Origin: Oscillospiraceae bacterium
GTDB taxonomy: Bacteria > Bacillota > Clostridia > Oscillospirales > Acutalibacteraceae
Length of the DNA stretch: 13,002 bases
Assembly (NCBI GenBank): GCA_015066165.1
Contig: SVOX01000032.1
Location: forward strand, 1-13,002
Reading direction: 5' to 3'
Shown here: piece after piece, positions 8,501 through 13,002 of the stretch
Position numbering within the stretch: the stretch's first letter is position 1
Layout of the letters: the number at the start of each line of letters is the position of its first letter
The notes under the pieces: model-generated
The model's input: the letters and a program-made list of their open reading frames with translations, nothing else
Told to the model about the DNA's origin: nothing
Database searches by the model: none
Position numbers and translations under genes: made by a program

Positions 8501-9316
8501 AATATCGTAACGGTGTGGATCAAAGAACAACTGCTCAATATAGTTTTGAGCGCCTTCAACTGTTACAGGTTCGCTTGGACGTAACTTTTTATAAACTTCA
8601 ATAAGTGCTTCTTCAACCGACTTTGTATCGTCAACGTCCAAAGTAGCAGCCAAACGCTCGTCCTCACCAAAGAGTTCTCTGATTTGGTCGTTAGAAGCAA
8701 CGCCCAAAGAACGAATAAAGGTGGTGAGCGGAAGTTTACGGTTTTTATCAATACGAACATAAAGCACATCATTTACCGATGTTTCATATTCGAGCCAAGC
8801 GCCACGATTAGGGATAATGGTTGAAGAAAATAACTTTTTACCTGTTTTTTCGTCAATCTTTACGGCATAATAAACACCGGGAGAACGAACCAACTGGGAA
8901 ACAACAGCACGTTCAGCACCATTAATAACAAACGTACCCGATTCAGTCATAATCGGGAAATCACCCATAGAAACTTCGCTTTCTTTAATTTCGCCGGTTT
9001 CATTGTTTACAAGACGTGCAGTAACACGCAAGGGAGCGGCGTATGTTGCATCTCTTGCCTTACATTCTGTAACGTCATACTTTGGTTTTTCGTCAAAACG
9101 GTAGTCAACAAAACTTAATTGCAAGTTTCCGCTATAGTCGGTAATAGCCGCCATATCTCTGAAAACTTCTTTAAGTCCTTCGGTGACAAACCACTTGTAC
9201 GAATCCTTTTGGATTTCAATGAGATTGGGCATATCAATTACTTCATTGATTTTTGAGAAAGTTTTTCTTTCGTTCTTGCCCAACGCAACCGGTTTTACCA
9301 TTGAAGTTGATTTCAT
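5534..9316 (-). CDS. rpoB: DNA-directed RNA polymerase subunit beta (RpoB)
   Basis: This is the full-length beta subunit (1260 aa), catalytic partner of beta' and target of rifamycins. The rifampicin pocket spans about 499-535. It keeps Gln507, Asp510, His520, Arg523 and Ser525, which correspond to E. coli Q513, D516, H526, R529 and S531, so a rifampicin-sensitive genotype is expected; residue 504 is Pro where E. coli has Gln510. [14 protein letters not shown] (796-809) and [15 protein letters not shown] (950-964, with Lys952 and Lys960) are active-site motifs. The [20 protein letters not shown] block is at 1115-1134. After Lys1205 comes a 55-residue acidic tail without Lys or Arg. The ATG at 9316 is preferred although its AGGAG is 13 nt away; starting at Met6 would match many clostridial homologues but lies still further from the ribosome binding site. 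No rplJ/rplL precedes it; the gene has its own promoter. Confidence 0.98.
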   Translation of the reverse strand: [1260 protein letters not shown]

Positions 9317-9330
9317 ATGTGTTAAATCAC

Positions 9331-9335
9331 TCCTC
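9331..9335 (-). promoter_or_regulatory. Ribosome binding site of rpoB, with long spacing
   Basis: On the minus strand AGGAG, continuing into AGGAGTGAT, resembles the Shine-Dalgarno complement with one base missing. It lies 13 nt from the rpoB ATG, longer than for the other genes here. No better site is present. Confidence 0.55.
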
Positions 9336-9405
9336 TGTAAATTTTACGATAGTAAACATATCGCAATAAGACCATAAATAACGGGTTTTTATGCAAAATT
9401 TTTGA

Positions 9406-9426
9406 CGAATTTTACAGTAAAATTCG
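9406..9426. repeat. Perfect 10-bp inverted repeat in the rpoBC leader
   Basis: CGAATTTTAC (9406-9415), a single central base, and GTAAAATTCG (9417-9426) form a perfect palindrome between the rpoB promoter and the rpoB start. In RNA it could fold as a stem of about 9 bp with a 3-nt loop. It is not a terminator, since no U-run follows directly. It could be an RNA hairpin or a dimeric protein-binding site. Confidence 0.6.
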
Positions 9427-9467
9427 CAAAAGAACGCACAATACCCCATCATCATTAGTAATTTACA

Positions 9468-9496
9468 ATTATATACCAAAAAATTTTTTAAGTCAA
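9468..9496 (-). promoter_or_regulatory. Strong sigma-A promoter of rpoBC
   Basis: On the minus strand TTGACT (9496-9491), a 17-bp spacer and TATAAT (9473-9468) form a near-perfect housekeeping promoter. A- and T-tracts just upstream resemble an UP element. The predicted transcript start is near 9461, about 145 nt before the rpoB ATG. This explains how rpoB is expressed without an upstream ribosomal protein operon. Confidence 0.85.
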
Positions 9497-9574
9497 GCAC
9501 TTTTTCCAAAAAATTCATATTTTTTTAAAAAATTTTAAAATCGCTCATTTTTAGACCCTTAATTCCAAATTAAA

Positions 9575-9598
9575 AAAACTCCGCCGCAGCGGAGTTTT
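9575..9598 (-). terminator. Rho-independent terminator of the dus-yebC operon
   Basis: On the minus strand AAAACTCCGC, a short TGCG loop and GCGGAGTTTT form a GC-rich stem followed by a run of seven T. It starts 2 nt after the yebC stop codon and separates dus-yebC from the rpoBC promoter. Confidence 0.92.
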
Positions 9599-9600
9599 AA

Positions 9601-10332
9601 TTATTCTTCGGGCATTTCCCAGTTATGCCATACTGCTTGAACGTCATCGTTTTCTTCAAGCATATCAATCAGTTTTTCCATTTTTACTACCATATCGCTA
9701 TCATCAATGGTGGTCATTGTTTGGGGTACGAAAGCAACTTCGGCAGATAAGAACTTATATCCCTTTTCTTCCAATGCGTCACGAACAACACCTAAAGAAT
9801 TGGGCTCGGTTGAAATTTCAAAAATTTCACCGTCAAATTCAAAATCATCAGCACCGGCTTCCAAAGCATCTTCCATAACAGTATCTTCTTCTAAGCCCTC
9901 ACCTTCGATAACTATCATACCCTTGCGGTCAAACATAAAGGTAACTGAACCCGACTGGCCCAAATTACCGCCGCACTTATCAAAATAGTGACGCATTTCA
10001 CCGGCTGTGCGGTTGCGGTTATCAGTCAAAGTTTCAACCACAACTGCCACGCCGCAAGGACCGTAACCTTCATACACCAATTCTTCGTAACTTGTGTTGT
10101 CACCTTCACCGGCGGCTTTTTTAATAATTCTTTCAATATTATCGTTAGGAACGTTAGCCGCTTTTGCCTTTGCAATAACGTCTTTTAATTTGCTGTTTTC
10201 ATTTGGATTAGCGCCGCCTTGTTTTACAACAACGGCGATTTCTCTACCAATTTTAGTGAAAACCTTGGCTTTTGCAGCATCGGTTTTTTCCTTTTTTCTT
10301 TTAATATTACTCCATTTACTGTGTCCTGACAT
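9601..10332 (-). CDS. yebC: YebC/PmpR family protein
   Basis: This 243-aa protein belongs to the widespread YebC family, long annotated as transcriptional regulators and more recently described as ribosome-associated translation factors that help with proline-rich stretches; which role applies here cannot be told from sequence. The family N-terminus MSGHSKWSNIKRKKEKTDA is followed by the basic KVFTKIGREI segment, PNDNIERIIKKA (about residues 69-80), YEGYGPCGVAVVVE and TDNRNRTAGEMRHYF (about 90-120). The last third is strongly acidic. The start is set at 10332 because this gives the canonical N-terminus and AAAGGA lies 8 nt upstream; an in-frame ATG at 10353 lies before that ribosome binding site. 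It begins 30 nt after the dus stop and shares its transcript, with a terminator directly after its stop. Confidence 0.95.
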   Translation of the reverse strand: MSGHSKWSNIKRKKEKTDAAKAKVFTKIGREIAVVVKQGGANPNENSKLKDVIAKAKAANVPNDNIERIIKKAAGEGDNTSYEELVYEGYGPCGVAVVVETLTDNRNRTAGEMRHYFDKCGGNLGQSGSVTFMFDRKGMIVIEGEGLEEDTVMEDALEAGADDFEFDGEIFEISTEPNSLGVVRDALEEKGYKFLSAEVAFVPQTMTTIDDSDMVVKMEKLIDMLEENDDVQAVWHNWEMPEE

Positions 10333-10340
10333 AATATCAT

Positions 10341-10346
10341 TCCTTT
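10341..10346 (-). promoter_or_regulatory. Ribosome binding site deciding the yebC start
   Basis: AAAGGA on the minus strand, 8 nt before the ATG at 10332, selects the MSGHSKW start over the in-frame ATG 21 nt upstream. Confidence 0.7.
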
Positions 10347-10362
10347 CAACCAACCAATTTTA

Positions 10363-11331
10363 TCACAAATTTTTATTTTGTTCAAGAGCAAATTCTATAA
10401 TTCTTTGAATATCCTTTACACTTGATATTTCACCGCACATTCTTCTAATATTTGCGGCACCGTGAAGTCCCGTCATATACCAAGCGGTGTGCTTTCGTGA
10501 TTCGAGTATTGCAACCCGTTCATTTTTATACTTTTTCATAAGTTCCACTTGGTTGAGTAAAACCTTAAACTTTTCTTCCAAAGTGGGCGGTGTGTAATTT
10601 TTACCGCTCATATAAGCGTTAATTTCTTCAAAAATAAAAGGATTTCCCTGCGCGGCACGGCCAACCATTACATAATCACAACCTGTGATTTCATAAACCT
10701 TTTTTGCCGTTTCACCGCTTACAATATCGCCGTTTGCTACAACCGGAATTTTCACCGCTTTTTTAACTTCGGCTATGGTTTTATATTCAGCGCTCGGCAT
10801 ATACATTTGTTTACGGGTTCTGCCGTGAACAGTAATCATTTTAGCACCCGCATCTTCACATCTTTTTGCAAGTTCGGGGGCGTTTATGCTGTCACTGTCC
10901 CACCCTGTTCGCATTTTAACAGTAACGGGAATTTCTACTGCGCCCGCCACCGCTTTTACAATTTTTTGAGCAAGTTCTACGTCACGCATCAAAGCGCTTC
11001 CGCAAAGATTTCCCGCAACTTTCGGAGCAGGGCATCCCATATTTATATCAATAAAATCGGGCCCAAAATCAAGAGCCATTTTAGCGGCAGTTGCCATTGT
11101 TTCGGGCTCACGACCGAAAAGTTGCGAAGCGGTAGGGCGTTCATTATCACTGCAACAAAGAAGTTCAAAAGACTTCTTATCTCCAAGCGAGACACCTTTA
11201 CTGCTTGTAAGTTCGCCAACAGTAAAACCCGCACCGTATTTAACACATATTTCTCTCATTGCCCTGTCGGCAACACCTGCCATTGGAGCGAGAGCAGCAT
11301 ATCCTTTAATTTCAATATTTCCTATCTTCAT
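10363..11331 (-). CDS. dus: tRNA-dihydrouridine synthase (DusB-like)
   Basis: This 322-aa FMN enzyme reduces specific uridines in the tRNA D-loop to dihydrouridine, using NADPH. Visible motifs are the FMN-site start APMAGVAD (15-22, where many homologues have APMAGVTD), QLFG (70-73), and DINMGCPAPKV (95-105) with the catalytic Cys100. VKMRTGW (138-144) has Lys139, VHGRTR (168-173) has His169, NGDI is at 200-203, and the phosphate-binding GRAAQGNPF is at 224-232. The C-terminal helical tRNA-binding domain follows at about 250-322. The start MKIGNIEIKG at 11331 is the normal DusB N-terminus. A longer reading from a TTG at 11367 would begin inside the -35 box and is rejected. There is no ribosome binding site, and the -10 box ends 7 nt before the ATG, so the mRNA is probably leaderless. 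yebC follows in the same operon. Confidence 0.95.
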   Translation of the reverse strand: MKIGNIEIKGYAALAPMAGVADRAMREICVKYGAGFTVGELTSSKGVSLGDKKSFELLCCSDNERPTASQLFGREPETMATAAKMALDFGPDFIDINMGCPAPKVAGNLCGSALMRDVELAQKIVKAVAGAVEIPVTVKMRTGWDSDSINAPELAKRCEDAGAKMITVHGRTRKQMYMPSAEYKTIAEVKKAVKIPVVANGDIVSGETAKKVYEITGCDYVMVGRAAQGNPFIFEEINAYMSGKNYTPPTLEEKFKVLLNQVELMKKYKNERVAILESRKHTAWYMTGLHGAANIRRMCGEISSVKDIQRIIEFALEQNKNL

Positions 11332-11338
11332 GAAAAGA

Positions 11339-11367
11339 ATTATAACCAAAATCTCACATTGTGTCAA
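11339..11367 (-). promoter_or_regulatory. Consensus sigma-A promoter of dus-yebC, predicted leaderless
   Basis: On the minus strand TTGACA (11367-11362), a 17-bp spacer and TATAAT (11344-11339) match the sigma-A consensus perfectly. Only TCTTTTC separates the -10 box from the dus ATG, so transcription should start at or within one base of the A of the start codon. Confidence 0.85.
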
Positions 11368-11425
11368 ATATTTTATATATTATATATATTAATATTAATT
11401 TTTTCATTTAATTGCCTTTTTGCCC

Positions 11426-11454
11426 TTGCAATTAAAATGGCTGTATGATATAAT
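11426..11454 (+). promoter_or_regulatory. Extended -10 promoter of the beta-helix gene
   Basis: TTGCAA (11426-11431), a 17-bp spacer and TATAAT (11449-11454) preceded by TGA form a sigma-A promoter with an extended -10. The start is expected near 11461, giving a leader of about 25 nt before the ATG at 11486. It is divergent from the dus promoter, with about 60 bp of AT-rich DNA between the two -35 boxes. Confidence 0.75.
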
Positions 11455-11471
11455 GCAAAAAAATGCCAAAC

Positions 11472-11475
11472 GAGG
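11472..11475 (+). promoter_or_regulatory. Weak ribosome binding site of the beta-helix gene
   Basis: GAGG within CGAGGTTGG lies 10 nt before the ATG at 11486. It is weaker than the other sites in the window, but together with the promoter position it decides the start. Confidence 0.5.
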
Positions 11476-11485
11476 TTGGTCTTTT

Positions 11486-12958
11486 ATGAAAAATAAACAA
11501 ATTATTAATGTTGAGCAAACAAACGAAATATCGGTTGCAAAATTGCGTGCAAATTACGGATGTCCTGCTTTAGGTTATAAAGAAAAGGAAGCCGATGAAT
11601 TGCGCGCAAAAATTTTATTAACCGGTAATACAGAAGAATATTACGAAATAAAAGGCAATAAATATTACGTATCAGTTAACGGCGACGACAATAACAACGG
11701 TCTATCCCCTGAAACACCAATAAAATCCCTCGACCGCATTGAAACGCTTGAACTCCAAGAAGGCGACGCTATTCTATTTAAACGTGGCGACGTGTTCCGT
11801 TTCGCACGTACTGTTGAACTTAAAAACGGTATAACCTACGGTTCTTACGGCGAAGGTGTAAAACCCCGAATTTACGGCTCACCCGAAAACTATGCTCAAA
11901 ATAAAACTTGGAAACAAACAAACCAAAACGTTTGGGAAATTGAATTTAATTATGCCGAAGCGTGCGGTTGTGTTTTAGACTACAGCCAAATTATAGGCGT
12001 GAATAAAAAGATGATTTCATTCACAAAACCCGGAAGTGTTAATAACCTTACCGAAGAAGGCGACTATTTCCACGATAACGAAAACGGCATCTTCTACCTT
12101 TGTTCGCCAAAAGGCAACCCCTGTGAAGTGTATGAAGATATTGAAATTATGCCAAGCACCTCAATTTTAACCTCAAAAAACGGCAGAAATATAGTTGTAG
12201 ATAATCTTACTCTTAAATACAGCGCAGGTTTTGCTTTATCGGCAGTATTCTTTAAAAGCAATTTAAAATTCACTAACTGTGAAACAGGTTTTATAGGCGG
12301 TCTGTGGACAAATAAAGAGCGTAGCAACCGTTTTGGTAATGCTATTGAATTTTGGTGCGGTGCTAACGACGTTGAAATCAGTAACAACTGGTTCTACCAA
12401 ACCTATGACTCGGCAGTAACTTGGCAAGGAAACGTAAACACCGTAACATACAAGAATATCTCCTACACAGGAAACCTTTTTGAATACAACAACTGCGATA
12501 TTGAATTTTTTGATAAAGATAACGTACCTCTTGAAAATTACGTTATGGCAAACAATATTATGCGTTTTACAAGTATGGGTTGGGGTTCAAGAACCTACGA
12601 CGGCGGTATGCGCGGTATTGAGGGCTGCATACGTGCAGTAACTTGCAGCCGTGGCGAAAAGGTTGGTATGGACCTTAAAAGCGCCTACTTTACAGACAAT
12701 ATTCTTGACTGTCCTGCCCGACAAACTATCAACTGGAATATAGACCCCCACCAACGTAAAGCCATTCACGCCAATGGCACAAAACTTTACATAAAAAGCG
12801 AATACAGAACTCTTGCCCCTTGTTTGCAAGGACTTCAAACCGATTGGTCAACACAAGCATATGACCGCCGTTTTGCTTGCACCCCGCAAGAACTTAAAGA
12901 GAATTTCCCTCTCTTTGAAGACGGTGCTGAAATTTATTGGGACGGAGAAAAGGTATAA
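11486..12958 (+). CDS. Right-handed parallel beta-helix protein (pectate-lyase-like fold), function unknown
   Basis: This 490-aa protein starts at MKNKQIINVE. In-frame ATGs at 11420 and 11453 are rejected because they lie before or inside the -10 box. Residues 60-105 carry the opening seen in many beta-helix (DUF1565-like) proteins: KYYVSVNGDDNNNGLSPETP, then a segment ending EGDAILFKRGDVFR. Residues 107-135 and 225-410 contain short beta-strand repeats rich in Asn and Gly (for example NIVVDNLTLKYS, NDVEISNNWFYQT, NISYTGNLFEYNN) typical of helix rungs. There is no signal peptide or membrane segment, and the protein has 13 cysteines, which favours the cytoplasm. Proteins of this fold are often polysaccharide lyases or glycoside hydrolases; no catalytic residues can be assigned here. 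It has its own promoter, divergent from dus, and a further gene begins 9 nt downstream. Confidence 0.8.
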   Translation: MKNKQIINVEQTNEISVAKLRANYGCPALGYKEKEADELRAKILLTGNTEEYYEIKGNKYYVSVNGDDNNNGLSPETPIKSLDRIETLELQEGDAILFKRGDVFRFARTVELKNGITYGSYGEGVKPRIYGSPENYAQNKTWKQTNQNVWEIEFNYAEACGCVLDYSQIIGVNKKMISFTKPGSVNNLTEEGDYFHDNENGIFYLCSPKGNPCEVYEDIEIMPSTSILTSKNGRNIVVDNLTLKYSAGFALSAVFFKSNLKFTNCETGFIGGLWTNKERSNRFGNAIEFWCGANDVEISNNWFYQTYDSAVTWQGNVNTVTYKNISYTGNLFEYNNCDIEFFDKDNVPLENYVMANNIMRFTSMGWGSRTYDGGMRGIEGCIRAVTCSRGEKVGMDLKSAYFTDNILDCPARQTINWNIDPHQRKAIHANGTKLYIKSEYRTLAPCLQGLQTDWSTQAYDRRFACTPQELKENFPLFEDGAEIYWDGEKV

Positions 12959-12967
12959 CGTAAATTT

Positions 12968-13002
12968 ATGAATATTAAAAAGTTAAGTTTAATAATTGTA
13001 AT
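12968..13002 (+). CDS. Start of a further gene, probably exported (partial, cut by the window end)
   Basis: An ATG 9 nt after the beta-helix stop opens the reading MNIKKLSLIIV, which is still open at the window edge. The two lysines followed by a hydrophobic run look like the beginning of a signal peptide or membrane anchor. The nearest Shine-Dalgarno-like sequence (AAAAGG) is about 14 nt away in the end of the previous gene, which is weak. If real, it would be co-transcribed with the beta-helix gene. Only 11 complete codons are visible, so the call is tentative. Confidence 0.45.
   Translation, partial: MNIKKLSLIIV

Larger units (their letters stand above)
9317..9574 (-). other. Intergenic region upstream of rpoB
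   Basis: This stretch between the yebC terminator and the rpoB start holds, in order of transcription, an AT-rich A/T-tract segment (about 9500-9540) that could act as an UP element, the rpoBC promoter, and a leader of about 145 nt with the inverted repeat. A 42-codon open frame (9455 to 9327, minus strand) ends inside the rpoB ribosome binding region, but it has no ribosome binding site of its own. No tRNA, ribosomal protein gene or recognisable L10-type leader is seen. Confidence 0.6.

Noticed and set aside
1896..9316. Inteins, frameshifts or large insertions in rpoB/rpoC
   Set aside because: Both genes read through at normal length with all core motifs in order.
9400..9430. Inverted repeat in the rpoBC leader as an attenuator terminator
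   Set aside because: The stem is AT-rich and is not followed directly by a U-run, so it does not qualify as an intrinsic terminator.
9317..9600. Ribosomal protein L10-type leader or a hidden rplL upstream of rpoB
   Set aside because: No ribosomal protein reading frame is present and the leader has none of the expected multi-stem layout; only one clear hairpin is seen.
10333..10353. N-terminal extension of yebC from ATG at 10353
   Set aside because: The ribosome binding site lies between this ATG and 10332, and the family begins with M-(S/A)-GHSKW.
11332..11367. N-terminal extension of dus from TTG at 11367
   Set aside because: The TTG is part of the -35 box, so it would not be in the mRNA; homologues begin at MKIGNIE.
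10807..11448. 213-codon open frame antisense to dus
   Set aside because: It overlaps the conserved dus catalytic core on the opposite strand, crosses both divergent promoters, and its product looks non-coding.
11420..11485. N-terminal extension of the beta-helix protein from ATG at 11420
   Set aside because: It lies upstream of the predicted transcription start and lacks a ribosome binding site.
1..13002. CRISPR arrays, insertion sequences, tRNA or rRNA genes
   Set aside because: No regularly spaced direct repeats at DNA level, no transposase motifs or flanking inverted repeats, and no recognisable tRNA or rRNA sequence were found by eye. The repeats at 1360-1850 are coding repeats of the solenoid.

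Overview
The window looks like chromosomal DNA of an AT-rich Gram-positive bacterium, most likely an anaerobic gut-type member of the Clostridia (Oscillospiraceae/Ruminococcaceae-like). This is inferred from the RpoB/RpoC sequence style, the AGGAGG-type ribosome binding sites, the sigma-A promoters and the padR-DUF1700-DUF4097 cassette; no species can be named. Nothing indicates a plasmid, phage, transposon or CRISPR array.

Layout. (1) Positions 1-1861, + strand: a tightly overlapping three-gene operon made of a short PadR-family winged-helix regulator, a DUF1700/HAAS membrane protein and a DUF4097 protein with nine TGD-type repeats. A symmetrical hairpin at 1863-1892 can terminate both this operon and the converging rpoC. 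(2) 1896-9316, - strand: rpoB-rpoC, the two large RNA polymerase subunits, 17 nt apart. They appear as a stand-alone two-gene unit with their own strong promoter (TTGACT-17-TATAAT, 9468-9496) and a leader of about 145 nt that holds a perfect 10-bp inverted repeat. (3) 9575-11331, - strand: a dus (tRNA-dihydrouridine synthase)-yebC pair ending in a strong hairpin terminator. The dus promoter is a perfect consensus whose -10 box ends 7 nt before the ATG, which predicts a leaderless mRNA. (4) 11426-12958, + strand: a divergently transcribed 490-aa right-handed beta-helix protein without signal peptide, followed after 9 nt by the first codons of another gene that begins like a signal peptide and runs off the window.

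How they work together. The middle of the window is housekeeping: transcription (beta and beta'), tRNA modification (Dus) and a YebC-family translation/regulatory factor. The flanks are accessory: a self-contained PadR-controlled envelope module on the left and a carbohydrate-type beta-helix protein on the right. I see no clearly new system. The most interesting points are the predicted leaderless dus transcript, the isolated rpoBC unit with a structured leader, the regular 19-20-residue solenoid of the DUF4097 protein with its uncharacterised operon, and the cysteine-rich, apparently cytoplasmic beta-helix protein.
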